DNA from: Alphaproteobacteria bacterium
GTDB lineage: Bacteria > Pseudomonadota > Alphaproteobacteria > Micropepsales > Micropepsaceae
DNA length: 55,303 bases
NCBI GenBank assembly: GCA_020852655.1
Contig: JADZAI010000075.1
Coordinates: 1 to 55,303 of the forward strand
Reading direction: 5' to 3'
Shown here piece by piece: positions 25,295 to 35,293 of the stretch (positions within the stretch are counted from its first letter, which is position 1; every line of letters starts with the position of its first letter). Below the pieces are notes generated by a model, which saw only the letters and a program-made list of their open reading frames with translations, did not search any database and was not told the DNA's origin. A program made the translations under genes and the position numbers.

Positions 25295-25879
25295 ATGACC
25301 CCTGAGCAAGTCCTGCGCGAGTTCGAGAAAGCGGGGGCTCTGCTGAAGGGCCACTTCATCCTGTCGAGCGGGCTGCACAGCGACACCTTCCTCCAGAAGG
25401 CGCTGGTCTTTCAGGATGCGAAGCGCACCGCGAAGCTGGCCCGGGCACTGGCCGCCAAGGTGAAGGAGCAGGTGCCGGGGCGGATCGACGCGATCGTGTC
25501 GCCGGCGGTCGGCGGGATCATTCCGGGCTACGAGGTCGGCCGGGCGATGGGCCTGCCGGCGATGTATGTCGAGCGCGAACAGGGCGCGTTCGCGCTGCGC
25601 CGCGGCTTCCATCTCGACAAGACGATGCGGGTGCTGATCGTGGAGGACATCGTCACGACCGGCCTGTCGTCGCGCGAATGCATCGACGCGGTGAAGGCGA
25701 CGGGCGCGAAGATCGCGGCCGAGGCCTGCCTGATCGACCGCTCGGGCGGGAAGGCGAAGCTGGGGGTCAAGCTGATCGCGCTGGCGACGCTGAAGATCCC
25801 GTCCTGGGAGGCGGACAAGCTGCCGCCGCACCTGGCCGGCACGCCGGCGATCAAGCCGGGGAGCAGGGGGCTCGCATGA
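25295..25879 (+). CDS. pyrE: Orotate phosphoribosyltransferase
   Basis: PyrE converts orotate and PRPP to orotidine 5'-phosphate in pyrimidine synthesis. The 194-residue protein has the PRPP loop [11 protein letters not shown] at 113-123, the orotate-binding [12 protein letters not shown] and the flexible-loop region [13 protein letters not shown]. Its stop overlaps the pdxJ start (ATGA at 25876-25879), beginning a coupled run of genes that continues to era. Confidence 0.95.
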   Translation: MTPEQVLREFEKAGALLKGHFILSSGLHSDTFLQKALVFQDAKRTAKLARALAAKVKEQVPGRIDAIVSPAVGGIIPGYEVGRAMGLPAMYVEREQGAFALRRGFHLDKTMRVLIVEDIVTTGLSSRECIDAVKATGAKIAAEACLIDRSGGKAKLGVKLIALATLKIPSWEADKLPPHLAGTPAIKPGSRGLA

Positions 25880-26637
25880 GCGCGGCGCGGCTGCGGCTGG
25901 GCGTCAATATCGACCATGTCGCGACGATCCGGAACGCCCGGGGCGGCGCGCATCCCGATCCGGTGAAGGCGGCGCGCATCGCGGCGGCAGCGGGGGCGGA
26001 CGGGATCACGGCCCATCTGCGCGAGGACCGGCGCCACATCACCGACGCCGACATCGCGGCGCTGTCGCGCGACATCGACCTGCCGCTGAACCTGGAGATG
26101 GCGGCGACGGACGAGATGCTGGAGATCGCGCTGCGCCACCGGCCGCACGCCGCCTGCATCGTCCCGGAACGCCGCGAGGAGCGGACGACCGAGGGCGGGC
26201 TCGATGCGGCCGGGCAGCATAATCACCTGGCGCCACTGGTGCGGATGCTGGGCGGGGCGCGCATCCGGGTCTCGCTGTTCATCGAGCCGGACGTGCGGCA
26301 GCTTGAGGCTGCGGTCTCGCTGGGCGCGCCGGTGGTGGAACTCCACACCGGCGCCTACGCCCATGCGGTGATCGACGGCGACACGGAGCGGACGGATATG
26401 CTGCTGGCGCGGATCGTCGCGGCGGCCGAGGCGGGGCAGAAAATGGGCCTCGAGGTCCATGCCGGGCACGGGCTGACCTTCGACAACGTGGGTCCGGTCG
26501 CCGCCATTCCCGGGATCGCCGAACTCAATATCGGCCACTTCCTGATCGGCGAGGCGATCTTCTCCGGCCTCGACTCCGCAGTGCGCCGGATGCGGGCGCT
26601 GATGGACCAGGCGCGGCAGGCCGGCCTCGCGGCATGA
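25876..26637 (+). CDS. pdxJ: Pyridoxine 5'-phosphate synthase
   Basis: PdxJ closes the pyridoxine ring from 1-deoxyxylulose 5-phosphate and 3-amino-2-oxopropyl phosphate, the last step of DXP-dependent vitamin B6 synthesis before PdxH. The 253-residue TIM barrel opens with [17 protein letters not shown] and contains [49 protein letters not shown] and the C-terminal [14 protein letters not shown]. Start and stop both overlap neighbours by four bases. Confidence 0.97.
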   Translation: MSAARLRLGVNIDHVATIRNARGGAHPDPVKAARIAAAAGADGITAHLREDRRHITDADIAALSRDIDLPLNLEMAATDEMLEIALRHRPHAACIVPERREERTTEGGLDAAGQHNHLAPLVRMLGGARIRVSLFIEPDVRQLEAAVSLGAPVVELHTGAYAHAVIDGDTERTDMLLARIVAAAEAGQKMGLEVHAGHGLTFDNVGPVAAIPGIAELNIGHFLIGEAIFSGLDSAVRRMRALMDQARQAGLAA

Positions 26638-27041
26638 TCATCGGCATCGGCAGCGATCTCTGCGACATCCGGCGGATCGAGAAGACGCTCGAACGGTTCG
26701 GCCAGCGCTTCATCGACCGGACCTTCACGGCGATCGAGCAGGCCAAGGCGGAGCGGCGGGCGCAGCGGGCAGGAACCTACGCCAAGCGCTTCGCGGCCAA
26801 GGAAGCCTGCTCGAAGGCCCTGGGGACGGGCTTCCGGGACGGGGTCTATTTCCGCGACATCGGCGTTATCAATGCGCCGGGCGGCCGGCCGACGCTGGCG
26901 CTCACCAATGGTGCGAAGGCCCGGCTGGAGGCGCTGACGCCGAAGGGCATGAAGGCTGTAATCCATATCACGCTGACCGACGAATACCCGCTCGCCCAGG
27001 CGCTGGTGATGATAGAAGCCTTGCCGGAGACGCAGTCTTGA
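26634..27041 (+). CDS. acpS: Holo-[acyl-carrier-protein] synthase
   Basis: AcpS attaches the 4'-phosphopantetheine arm of CoA to apo-ACP. The 135-residue protein has the metal-binding Asp8 in [11 protein letters not shown] and Glu57 in [15 protein letters not shown], both conserved. It is translationally coupled to pdxJ through an ATGA overlap and followed 70 bases later by the first signal peptidase gene. Confidence 0.95.
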   Translation: MIIGIGSDLCDIRRIEKTLERFGQRFIDRTFTAIEQAKAERRAQRAGTYAKRFAAKEACSKALGTGFRDGVYFRDIGVINAPGGRPTLALTNGAKARLEALTPKGMKAVIHITLTDEYPLAQALVMIEALPETQS

Positions 27042-27111
27042 CGCGAGACCTCCGGACGATGCCATTGCAGCTATCGGCCGCTTCCGGAGCGGTCGCGGAA
27101 CAACAGGTCCC

Positions 27112-27906
27112 ATGAGCTTGAGCGAAGTCCCTTCGAAGACCAAGAAGCCGGCGCGCGGCTGGCTGCACGAGATCGTCTCGACCATCGTCTATCCGCTGGC
27201 GCTGGTGCTGGGCGTCTACACGCTGCTGTTCCAGCCGTTCCGCATCCCCTCGGGTTCGATGATCGACACCTTGCTGATTGGCGACTTCGTGTGGGTCAGC
27301 AAGTTCTCCTACGGCTACTCGAAGCACTCGATCCCGTTCAGTCCGGATGTCTTCGACGGACGCATCTGGGGCGCCGAGCCGACACGCGGCGATGTCGTCG
27401 TCTTCAAACTGCCGCGTGACAACAGCACCGACTACATCAAGCGCCTGATCGGCCTGCCGGGCGACAAGGTGCAGGTGATCCGGGGCGTGCTGCACATCAA
27501 CGGACAGCCGGTGAAGATGGAATATGTCGGCGAGGTCGACGTGACCTCGGAAGGCAGCGGCAACTACACGCGCCACACCAACAAGTATTTGGAGACGCTG
27601 CCGAACGGCGTGTCGCACTATATCCTCCAGGACGACCGCCCGCCGCGCGAGGGGTTCGACGCGCAGAACACCGATGTCTATGTCGTTCCGGCCGGCCATT
27701 ATTTCTTCATGGGCGACAACCGTGACAACTCGACCGACAGTCGCTGGCCGATCGAATCCGGCGTCGGCTTCGTGCCCTACGAGAATCTCGTCGGCCGGGC
27801 GGACCGGATATTCCCCTCGTGGGACAGCCAGAAGGCGGACTGGTGGGAGGTCTGGGAGTGGCCGTTTGCGGTGCGCTGGGACCGGCTCCTCCAGCCGATC
27901 GACTAG
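27112..27906 (+). CDS. lepB: Signal peptidase I, copy 1
   Basis: A 264-residue inner-membrane protease that releases exported proteins from their signal peptides. One membrane anchor is seen at about 22-42, then IPSGSM at 45-50 with nucleophile Ser49, general-base Lys110 in YIKRLIGLPGD and the GDNRDNSTDSRW box near 201-212. All catalytic residues are present. The next gene is a second, equally complete copy. Confidence 0.95.
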   Translation: MSLSEVPSKTKKPARGWLHEIVSTIVYPLALVLGVYTLLFQPFRIPSGSMIDTLLIGDFVWVSKFSYGYSKHSIPFSPDVFDGRIWGAEPTRGDVVVFKLPRDNSTDYIKRLIGLPGDKVQVIRGVLHINGQPVKMEYVGEVDVTSEGSGNYTRHTNKYLETLPNGVSHYILQDDRPPREGFDAQNTDVYVVPAGHYFFMGDNRDNSTDSRWPIESGVGFVPYENLVGRADRIFPSWDSQKADWWEVWEWPFAVRWDRLLQPID

Positions 27907-27956
27907 TGCCGAATCCTGCTAGGCTGCGATCGAGCCCCTCCGGCTCGGCCCCTTGA

Positions 27957-28751
27957 ATGACCGTAGAAGCGCCGACCTTGCCCAAACAGCCCAGCCTCGC
28001 CTTCGAGGTGCTGCGGACGCTGTTCTGGGCGTTCATGATCGTGCTGTTCGTGCGCAGCCTGCTCTGGCAGCCCTTCAACATCCCGTCCGGGTCGATGATG
28101 GAGACGCTGCTGCCGGGCGACTACGTGATGGTCTCCAAATACGCCTATGGCTACAGCCGCCACTCGTTTCCGCTGGCGCTGCCGCTGTTCGAGGGGCGGG
28201 TGCTGGCGGCCGAGCCGAAGCGCGGCGACATCGTCGTGTTCCGCCGGCAGGGCGGCGACACGACCGACTTCATCAAGCGCGTGATCGGCCTGCCCGGCGA
28301 CCGCATCCAGATGAAGAAGGGCGTGCTGCACATCAACGGACGGGCCGTTCTGCTCGATCCGCTGGACAAGACCAGCGTCGACCCGACGGTGCGTCCGACG
28401 CCGGAGGGCCGGCGCTATCGCGAGACGCTGCCGGAAGGGCGGTCCTATGTCGTGCTCGACAAGTATGAGGTCGGCCGGGCCGACAACACGGCCGAGTTCG
28501 TCGTGCCCGAGGGGCACTACTTCATGCTGGGCGACAATCGCGACGATTCCACCGACAGCCGCTTCGCCCCCAAGGACACACCGGGCGGCTTCATTCCCGA
28601 CGAGCACGGGCTCGGCTTCATTCCGTTCGAGAACATCGTCGGCCGTGCCGATTCCATCTTCTTTTCGGCGGACGGCACGGCGGGCCTGCTGGACTTCTGG
28701 AACTGGCCGGGTGCTGTGCGCTGGGGGCGGATTTTCCGCGGGTTGCCGTGA
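27957..28751 (+). CDS. lepB: Signal peptidase I, copy 2
   Basis: A second 264-residue signal peptidase I beginning 50 bases after copy 1. It has an anchor at about 18-38, IPSGSM at 42-47 with Ser46, Lys107 in FIKRVIGLPGD, and GDNRDDSTDSRF. The middle region (about 120-180) differs in sequence from copy 1, as does the C-terminus with its extra PDEHGLGF loop. Both copies look active, so the pair may have split substrate preferences. The stop overlaps the GTG start of rnc. Confidence 0.94.
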   Translation: MTVEAPTLPKQPSLAFEVLRTLFWAFMIVLFVRSLLWQPFNIPSGSMMETLLPGDYVMVSKYAYGYSRHSFPLALPLFEGRVLAAEPKRGDIVVFRRQGGDTTDFIKRVIGLPGDRIQMKKGVLHINGRAVLLDPLDKTSVDPTVRPTPEGRRYRETLPEGRSYVVLDKYEVGRADNTAEFVVPEGHYFMLGDNRDDSTDSRFAPKDTPGGFIPDEHGLGFIPFENIVGRADSIFFSADGTAGLLDFWNWPGAVRWGRIFRGLP

Positions 28752-29419
28752 GCGGGCTTGACGACCTCGAGACCAAACTCGGCCACCGGTTCGCCGACCG
28801 CGCGCTACTGACCCAGGCGCTGACGCATGCCAGCGCCGGCGCGCCCGTGTCGAACGAGCGCTTCGAATTCCTGGGCGACCGTGTCCTCGGCCTGGTGATC
28901 GCCCGCGCGCTGCTGGACCGGTTTCCCAAAGCGGCGGAGGGCGAACTGGCGGTGCGGCTGAACGCATTGGTGCGCAAGGAGACCTGCGCCGAGATGGCGC
29001 AGGCGTCCGGCATCGCGCCGCATATCATTCTGTCGCCGGGTGAGCGGCAATTGGCCGGGCGCAGCCGGAAAGCCGTGCTGGGCGACGCCTGCGAGGCGGT
29101 GATCGCGGCCCTCTATCTCGACGGCGGACTGGAGGCGGCGGAGCGCTTCATCCTTTCGGCCTGGGCCGAGGGGCTGCAATCCGAAATGCATGCGGCGCTC
29201 GATCCGAAGTCGGAACTCCAGGTCTGGGCGCTCGCGCGCGCCGACCGGGCGCTGCCCAGCTACCGGGTTCTCCAGAGTTCAGGCCCGGCCCACGCGCCGC
29301 ATTTCGTCATCGAGGTGTCGGTGCCGGGCGCCGGTGCGGCGCGCGGCGAGGGCAAGTCGAAGCGCGAGGCGGAGCGCGAGGCGGCTTCGGCCCTGCTCGC
29401 ACAAGTGAGGCAGGCATGA
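28748..29419 (+). CDS. rnc: Ribonuclease III
   Basis: RNase III cleaves double-stranded RNA in rRNA precursors, mRNA and sRNA pairs. The 223-residue protein has the signature NERFEFLGDRVLGLV at 36-50 with Glu40 and Asp44, the second acidic set in LGDACEAVIAALYLDGG, and a C-terminal dsRNA-binding domain from about 150 (KSELQVWALAR to AEREAASALLAQV). The GTG start overlaps the lepB stop and the stop overlaps the era ATG, a standard lepB-rnc-era arrangement. Confidence 0.96.
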   Translation: MSGLDDLETKLGHRFADRALLTQALTHASAGAPVSNERFEFLGDRVLGLVIARALLDRFPKAAEGELAVRLNALVRKETCAEMAQASGIAPHIILSPGERQLAGRSRKAVLGDACEAVIAALYLDGGLEAAERFILSAWAEGLQSEMHAALDPKSELQVWALARADRALPSYRVLQSSGPAHAPHFVIEVSVPGAGAARGEGKSKREAEREAASALLAQVRQA

Positions 29420-30327
29420 CCCGTTCGGCCGTGATCGCCGTGATCGGCGCCCCGAATGCCGGCAAGTCGACGCTGGTGAACCGCCTCGTCGGCGCCAAGG
29501 TCTCGATCGTCACGCACAAGGTCCAGACGACGCGCATGCGCGTGCGCGGCGTGATGGTCGAGGGCGACGCGCAGCTCGTGCTGGTCGACACCCCCGGCAT
29601 CTTTGCGCCCAAGCGCCGGCTCGATCGCGCGATGGTCGGTGCGGCCTGGGCGGGGGCTGAGGATGCGGACGCGATCGTCGTGATCGCCGATGCCGCCGAG
29701 CTGACCGCGAAGCCGAACGGTCTTTCGGCCCAGGATACCGACCGCATCGTCGCGGGCCTGAAGAGCCAGTCGCGCAGCGCGGCGCTAGTGCTGAACAAGG
29801 TCGACTCGCTGAAGCGCGAGAAGCTGCTCGACCTTGCCGCCAGGCTGAATGCGGCCTTCGCCTTCGAGGAGACGTTCATGGTGTCGGCGCTGAAGGGCGA
29901 CGGCATCGACCGATTGCGGGCATGGCTGGCGGCGAAGGCGGTGGAGGGCCCGTGGTACTTCCCGGAGGACCAGACCGCCGACATCTCCAGCCGCCTGCTC
30001 GCCGCCGAGATCACGCGCGAGCAGCTTTATCTGAGGCTGCACGAGGAGTTGCCCTATGCGGCTCATGTGACGACGGAGGCCTGGCAGGAGCGCAAGGACG
30101 GCTCGGTGCGCATCGACCAGATCATCCTCGTCGAGCGCGACGGGCAAAAGCCCATCGTCATCGGCAAGCAGGGCGCGACGCTGAAGGCCATCGGCGCTGC
30201 GGCGCGCAAGCAGATCGCCGAAGTGCTCGACCGCCCGGTGCATCTCTTTCTGACCGTGAAGGTGCAGGAGAACTGGGCCGAGCAGCGCGGCGTCTATGAC
30301 GAGCTCGGCATCGAGTGGAAATCCTAA
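29416..30327 (+). CDS. era: GTPase Era
   Basis: Era is an essential GTPase that binds the 3' end of 16S rRNA and helps assemble the 30S subunit. The 303-residue protein has G1 GAPNAGKS at 11-18, the switch region HKVQTTRMRV, G3 DTPG at 58-61, G4 NKVD near 135-138, and a C-terminal KH domain with EIAERDGQK-like KPIVIGKQGATLKAIG. It is coupled to rnc by an ATGA overlap. Confidence 0.97.
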   Translation: MTRSAVIAVIGAPNAGKSTLVNRLVGAKVSIVTHKVQTTRMRVRGVMVEGDAQLVLVDTPGIFAPKRRLDRAMVGAAWAGAEDADAIVVIADAAELTAKPNGLSAQDTDRIVAGLKSQSRSAALVLNKVDSLKREKLLDLAARLNAAFAFEETFMVSALKGDGIDRLRAWLAAKAVEGPWYFPEDQTADISSRLLAAEITREQLYLRLHEELPYAAHVTTEAWQERKDGSVRIDQIILVERDGQKPIVIGKQGATLKAIGAAARKQIAEVLDRPVHLFLTVKVQENWAEQRGVYDELGIEWKS

Positions 30328-30376
30328 GTCCGGCAGCGTGTTGCGCCGGACTCTGTAAGGCGAATCCGAGGACGAG

Positions 30377-31105
30377 TTGGACTGGCAGGACGAAGCCTTC
30401 GTGCTCTCGGCGGCGCGCTTCGGCGAAGGCGATGCGGTGCTGGAGGCGCTTACGCGCGCGCATGGCCGGCATCTCGGCCTGGTCAAGGGCGGCATGTCGA
30501 AGACCAAGCGGCCCGTGCTCCAGACCGGCAACCGGCTGAGCGTCGAATGGAAGGCCCGGCTGAGCGACCATCTCGGCCGCTACGAGGCCGAGCCGCTGCG
30601 CGCCTATGCCAGCCTGGCGCTGGACTCCGCGCCGGCGCTGGCGGCGCTGACCGCGGCGTCGGCCGTCGCATCGGCCTGTCTGCCCGAACGTGAGCCGCAT
30701 GCGGCGATCTTCGAAGGCTTCGGCGTGCTGATGGAAGCGATCGCGTTCGGCGATCCGGTCGTCGCCGCCGCGATCTATGTGAAGTGGGAGGCGGGGCTGT
30801 TGCAGGACCTCGGCTTCGGCCTCGACCTGTCGCGCTGCGCGGTCAGCGGAACGCGCGACGACCTCGCCTTCGTGTCGCCGCGGTCCGGACGCGCCGTGAA
30901 CCGCGCGGCGGCGGGCGACTATGCGAGCCGGCTGCTGCGCCTGCCGGCCTTCCTGCTCGGTTCGCAGGCCGGCGACCCGGACGCGGCCGCGCTCGCCGAC
31001 GGCTTCCGGCTTACCGGGCACTTCCTGGCGCAGTCTGTCCTGGCGCCGCATGGCCGCGATTTGCCGGCTGCGCGCGGCCACTATGTCGATCTTGCCACAC
31101 GCTGA
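30377..31105 (+). CDS. recO: DNA repair protein RecO
   Basis: RecO works with RecF and RecR to load RecA on SSB-coated gaps and anneals single strands. The 242-residue product has the N-terminal OB-fold (WQDEAFVLSAARFGEGDAVLEALTR-type opening) and the alphaproteobacterial C-terminal block with FVSPRSGRAVNR and LLRLPAFLL. No zinc-finger Cys cluster is seen, as in related proteins of this class. TTG at 30377 is the start that fits the usual MxWQDE opening, with CCGAGGA upstream. Confidence 0.9.
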   Translation: MDWQDEAFVLSAARFGEGDAVLEALTRAHGRHLGLVKGGMSKTKRPVLQTGNRLSVEWKARLSDHLGRYEAEPLRAYASLALDSAPALAALTAASAVASACLPEREPHAAIFEGFGVLMEAIAFGDPVVAAAIYVKWEAGLLQDLGFGLDLSRCAVSGTRDDLAFVSPRSGRAVNRAAAGDYASRLLRLPAFLLGSQAGDPDAAALADGFRLTGHFLAQSVLAPHGRDLPAARGHYVDLATR

Positions 31106-31168
31106 CTCTGGACGGGGCGGGGCGCGCACGGCTATCGCCCCGGTTCAGCCAGTCCTCTCCTGATTCGC

Positions 31169-33421
31169 ATGGCCCGTAAGCCCGTTCCCCCGCCGCCCCC
31201 GACCGAGGATGAAATCCGCGACGAACCGCTCGCGCGGGCGCTGGGCGACCGCTATCTCGCCTATGCGCTGTCGACGATCACGGCGCGTGCGCTGCCGGAT
31301 GTCCGCGACGGGCTGAAACCCGTCCACCGCCGCATCCTCTATGCGATGAGCCGGCTCGGGCTGAACCCGGCGGCGCCCTTCAAGAAGAGCGCGACCGTGG
31401 TCGGCGAGGTGATCGGCAAGTATCACCCGCACGGCGACCAATCGATCTACGACGCGATGGTGCGCCTGGCGCAGGATTTCGCCGCGCGCTACCCCATCGT
31501 CGACGGGCAGGGCAATTTCGGCAGCGTCGACGGCGACAACGCCGCCGCCTATCGCTACACCGAGGCGCGCCTCACCGCCGTCGCCACCGCGATGGTGGAA
31601 GGCCTGGACGAGGACGCGGTCGATTTCCGCGACACCTACAACCAGGAAGGCGAAGAGCCCACGGTCATGCCGGGGGCGTTCCCGAACCTGCTCGCAAACG
31701 GCGCGGCCGGCATCGCCGTGGGCATGGCGACGTCGATCCCGCCGCACAATGTCGGCGAGATCTGCGATGCGCTGCTGCATCTGATCAAGACGCCGAACGC
31801 GCGCGACGACACGCTGCTGAAATTCGTGCGCGGACCAGACTTCCCGACCGGCGGCATCGTGGTCGAATCGGCGGAGTCGATCGCCGAGTCCTATCGCACC
31901 GGCCGCGGCGGTTTCCGCATCCGGGCGCGCTGGGCGAAGGAAGACGGGACGCGCGGCTCGTACCAGATCGTCGTCGACCAGATTCCCTATCAGGTGGTCA
32001 AATCGAAGCTGATCGAGCGTGTCGCCGCCCTGCTGGCCGAGAAGAAGCTGCCGCTGTTGGAGGACATCCGCGACGAGTCGGCGGAAGACATCCGGATCGT
32101 GCTGGAGCCGAAGAGCCGCACGGTCGATCCGGAGCTGCTGATGGAGCAGCTTTTCCGGCAGACCGAGCTGGAGACGCGCTTCCCGCTGAACCTCAACGTG
32201 CTGGACGCCGAAGGCGCGCCGCGCGTGATGAGCCTGAAGGAAGCGCTTCAGGCCTTCCTCGACCACCGCCGCGACGTGCTGCAACGCCGCTCGCGCCACC
32301 GTCTGGAGCAGATGGCCCGGCGGATGGAGATCCTCGAAGGTTATCTCGCGGTCTTCCTGAACCTCGACAAGGTGATCAAGATCATCCGCGAGGAGGACGA
32401 TCCGAAGGCGAAGCTGATCGCCGCCTTCAAGCTGACCGAAGTGCAGGCCGAGGCCATTCTCAACATGCGGCTGCGCAATCTGCGCAAGCTGGAGGAGATG
32501 GAGATCCGCACCGAGCACAAGGCGCTGAAGGACGAGGCAGCGGGGTTGAAGAAGCTGCTCGGATCCGACGACCTGCAATGGAAGCGGATCGGCGAGGAGA
32601 TCGGCGAGATCAAGACGAAGTTCGGCCCGAAGACCCCGCTCGGGGCGCGCCGGACGCAGTTCGCCGATGCGCCGGTGCTGGACGAATTGCCCGAGGAGCA
32701 TTTCATCGAGCGCGAGCCGATCACCATCATCTGCTCGGACAAGCTCTGGGTCCGCGCGATGAAGGGCCATGTCGATCGCGGTGCCGACATAAAGTTCAAG
32801 GAAGGCGACCGCGGCCGCTTCTTCCTGCACGCAGAGACGACGGACAAGATCATCGCCTTCGCGACGAACGGGCGCTTCTACACGCTGGCGGGCGACAAGC
32901 TGCCGGGCGGGCGCGGCATGGGCGAGCCGATCCGCCTGCTGATCGATCTGGAGAACGACGCCGACATCGTCGCGCTGTTCGTGCACAAGCCGGGGCGCAC
33001 GCTGCTGGTCGCGGCCTCCAGCGGCCACGGCTTCCTCGTGCCCGAGGACGAGGTCGTGGCGATGACCAAGAAGGGCAAGCAGGTGATGAATGTCGGCGAG
33101 GGCGCCGAGGCCGTCGTCTGCACCCAAGGGGCGGGCGACACGATCGCGGTGTCGGGCGACAACAAGAAGGTGCTGATCTTCCCGGTCTCGGAGCTGCCGA
33201 CGCTGTCGCGCGGACGCGGCGTGACGCTTCAGAAATATCGCGACGGGCATCTGGTCGATGCGAAGGTCTTCACGCTGAAGGAGGGCTTGCGCGACTCCAA
33301 CGGCCGGACCTGGACCTCGCACGAACTGGCCGACTGGCGCGGCGGACGGGGGAATGCCGGACGGATCGCGCCGAAGGGCTTCCCCAAGAACAACCGCTTC
33401 ACGCCGCACGGCGAGTTCTAG
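31169..33421 (+). CDS. parC: DNA topoisomerase IV subunit A
   Basis: ParC is the strand-breaking subunit of topoisomerase IV, which separates linked daughter chromosomes. The 750-residue protein has the winged-helix region with [23 protein letters not shown], the quinolone-determining segment with [18 protein letters not shown], and the catalytic Tyr in [12 protein letters not shown]. The C-terminal pinwheel domain is shorter than in GyrA and lacks a GyrA-box, supporting ParC over GyrA. No parE is nearby. It closes the pyrE-to-parC run and converges on bpt. Confidence 0.95.
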   Translation: MARKPVPPPPPTEDEIRDEPLARALGDRYLAYALSTITARALPDVRDGLKPVHRRILYAMSRLGLNPAAPFKKSATVVGEVIGKYHPHGDQSIYDAMVRLAQDFAARYPIVDGQGNFGSVDGDNAAAYRYTEARLTAVATAMVEGLDEDAVDFRDTYNQEGEEPTVMPGAFPNLLANGAAGIAVGMATSIPPHNVGEICDALLHLIKTPNARDDTLLKFVRGPDFPTGGIVVESAESIAESYRTGRGGFRIRARWAKEDGTRGSYQIVVDQIPYQVVKSKLIERVAALLAEKKLPLLEDIRDESAEDIRIVLEPKSRTVDPELLMEQLFRQTELETRFPLNLNVLDAEGAPRVMSLKEALQAFLDHRRDVLQRRSRHRLEQMARRMEILEGYLAVFLNLDKVIKIIREEDDPKAKLIAAFKLTEVQAEAILNMRLRNLRKLEEMEIRTEHKALKDEAAGLKKLLGSDDLQWKRIGEEIGEIKTKFGPKTPLGARRTQFADAPVLDELPEEHFIEREPITIICSDKLWVRAMKGHVDRGADIKFKEGDRGRFFLHAETTDKIIAFATNGRFYTLAGDKLPGGRGMGEPIRLLIDLENDADIVALFVHKPGRTLLVAASSGHGFLVPEDEVVAMTKKGKQVMNVGEGAEAVVCTQGAGDTIAVSGDNKKVLIFPVSELPTLSRGRGVTLQKYRDGHLVDAKVFTLKEGLRDSNGRTWTSHELADWRGGRGNAGRIAPKGFPKNNRFTPHGEF

Positions 33422-33428
33422 CGGCGGG

Positions 33429-34172
33429 TCAGCGCTGGCTGAGCGGCGTCCAGCCGTCGGGTCCGTGCGCTTCCAGCGGTTCGTAGCGCGCCTTGTAGGA
33501 CATCTTCCGGCATCCCTCGACGAGATAGCCGAGATAGACATGCGGCATGCCGGCGGCGCGCGCCCGCTCGATATGGTGCAGGACCATGAAATTGCCGAGG
33601 CTGCGCCTGTCGAATTCCGGGTCGAAGAAGCTGTAGACCATCGAGAGGCCGTCGCTCATCGTGTCGGTCAGCGCGCAGGCGACGAGGCGCCCGGAGTCGC
33701 GGGGACGGTCGGGCGGCAGGCGATACTCGACGATATGGGTGTCGATCGTCGTGTCCTCGATCATGGCGACGAAATCGAGGATGCCCATGCCGGACATCCC
33801 GCCGCCCTTGTGACGGTGATCGAGATAGGCCTTGAGCAGGTGGAAATGCTCCTCGCAGGCGAGGGCGTCGACCGCATGTGCGGTGAGGTCCTGGTTGGCT
33901 GCGATGACGCGCCGGAACGTCTTGGACGGCTCGAAGGCGTCGACGAGGATACGGACCGAAACGCACGCGCTGCACCCGTCGCAGGCCGGACGGTAGGCGA
34001 TGTTCTGGCTGCGGCGAAAGCCGACCTTGGCGAGGCTCTCATGGATCTGGCGCGACAGCGGGCCCTGGAGCTTCGTGAACACCTTCCGCTCGCGCTTGCC
34101 CGGCAAATAGGGGCAGGGCGTGGGCTGCGTGAGGTAGAACTGCGGAAACCGGGTACCGAGCTGTTCGGTCAA
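33429..34172 (-). CDS. bpt: Aspartate/glutamate leucyltransferase (Bpt, ATE-like)
   Basis: Bpt moves leucine from Leu-tRNA to proteins with N-terminal Asp or Glu, marking them for ClpS/ClpAP. The 247-residue protein has the PCPYLPG motif, the Cys cluster ACDGCSACVSVR, the block DFVAMIEDT and the C-terminal HVYLGYLVEGCRKMSYKARY. TTG at 34170-34172 is the best start: GAGGGA lies eight bases upstream and relatives begin with TEQ just before the fish-hook region QFYLT; the frame extends upstream without a reasonable start. It follows motB on the minus strand after 96 bases and converges on parC. Confidence 0.9.
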   Translation of the reverse strand: MTEQLGTRFPQFYLTQPTPCPYLPGKRERKVFTKLQGPLSRQIHESLAKVGFRRSQNIAYRPACDGCSACVSVRILVDAFEPSKTFRRVIAANQDLTAHAVDALACEEHFHLLKAYLDHRHKGGGMSGMGILDFVAMIEDTTIDTHIVEYRLPPDRPRDSGRLVACALTDTMSDGLSMVYSFFDPEFDRRSLGNFMVLHHIERARAAGMPHVYLGYLVEGCRKMSYKARYEPLEAHGPDGWTPLSQR

Positions 34173-34268
34173 CGCGTGGTCCCTCTTGGGGCGGTCGGCT
34201 TGCGCAGCATGGCATCGTTCGCCTTCAACGCAAGGGATGCTGCGCTGCACACCGGCCGAAATCGGCGG

Positions 34269-35177
34269 TTACGGCGCAGCGTTGGGCGGGAGCGGGGGCG
34301 CCTCGCGCAGGAGCACGATCGTGATGCGGCGATTCGCCGAGGCGTAGGGGTCTTCGGGAAACAGCGGTTCTGAGCCTGCCTTGCCCGACACTTCATAGAT
34401 GCGGTCCGCAGGGACGCCGTTGGCCATCAGGATCTTGCGGCTGGCGTTCGCGCGGTCGGCAGAGAGCTCCCAATTGGTGTAGCCGTTCGGGCCGGTGAAC
34501 TGCCCGGCATCGGTGTGGCCGGAGATCGTGAGCCTGTTCGGCAGCTTCAGCGCCAGCTTGGCGACCTGAACCAGCAGCTTCTTTACGCGGTCGGTCGGTT
34601 CAGCGGAGCCGGGCGCGAACATCGGACGGCCTTCCTGGTCGACGAGCTGGAGGCGGAGGCCTTCGGGCGTGATGTCGATGAGGATCTGCTTGGAGAGCTC
34701 CATGAGCTCCGGCATGTCCTGCATGGATTGCCGCAGGGACTCGGCCGCCTGCTGGAAGTCCTGTTGCTCGGCCTGCGATTCCTGCTGCTGTTCGATCTCC
34801 TCCGAGGAAGGACGCATCTCGGTGGTCGGTTCGGCTTTCTCCTCCGGTGCCTCTTCGGTCTTGGACTTGGGCTGGTCCGGCGTCATCTTGACGACGACGG
34901 CAACCGCGCCGCCGCTCTTGCCGCCGTTCTCGCCGAACGAGGTGCCTTCCAGGATGCCGCCCGAGCCGCTGGTGGAGCGGCTGACCGAGGCCGGGGCGAA
35001 ATAGTCGGCGATACCGCGCTTCTGCTCCGGACTGGTCGTGTTGATCAGCCACATCAGCAGGAAGAAGGCCATCATGGCCGTCACGAAGTCGGCATAGGCG
35101 ACCTTCCACGCGCCGCCATGGTGGCCGTGCCCGCCACTTTTTTTGATTTTCTTGATGATGATGGCATCGTCAGCCAT
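34269..35177 (-). CDS. motB: Flagellar motor protein MotB
   Basis: MotB anchors the stator complex of the flagellar motor to peptidoglycan and carries the proton-binding Asp. The 302-residue protein has a basic cytosolic start (IIIKKIKKSGG), one membrane segment at about 26-46 with Asp30 in AYADFVTAMMAFF, a polar Glu/Gln-rich linker at 115-150, and a C-terminal OmpA/MotB domain from about 185 with SGHTDAGQF and ELSADRANASRKIL. The ATG at 35175-35177 (MADDAIIIKK) is clear. No motA or other flagellar gene is next to it, so its partner is elsewhere. Confidence 0.94.
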   Translation of the reverse strand: MADDAIIIKKIKKSGGHGHHGGAWKVAYADFVTAMMAFFLLMWLINTTSPEQKRGIADYFAPASVSRSTSGSGGILEGTSFGENGGKSGGAVAVVVKMTPDQPKSKTEEAPEEKAEPTTEMRPSSEEIEQQQESQAEQQDFQQAAESLRQSMQDMPELMELSKQILIDITPEGLRLQLVDQEGRPMFAPGSAEPTDRVKKLLVQVAKLALKLPNRLTISGHTDAGQFTGPNGYTNWELSADRANASRKILMANGVPADRIYEVSGKAGSEPLFPEDPYASANRRITIVLLREAPPLPPNAAP

Positions 35178-35293
35178 GAGATCGTAGGGCCCGCATGCCT
35201 GGCGCGCCACCGGCCGGACGGCGCCCGTCCACCTTTGTTGCCGGGCTGTTAAGAAGCGGTGAACAGAGTCTGAAGATTGGATAAGATCGCAGG

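Noticed and set aside
23798..25831. A 677-codon open frame antisense to rsh and pyrE
   Set aside because: Spans two genuine, coupled genes on the opposite strand and has no recognisable motif.
31145..33541. A 798-codon open frame antisense to parC
   Set aside because: It is a GC-rich shadow with Arg/Asp/Leu-rich low-information sequence and no family resemblance; parC on the other strand is unmistakable.
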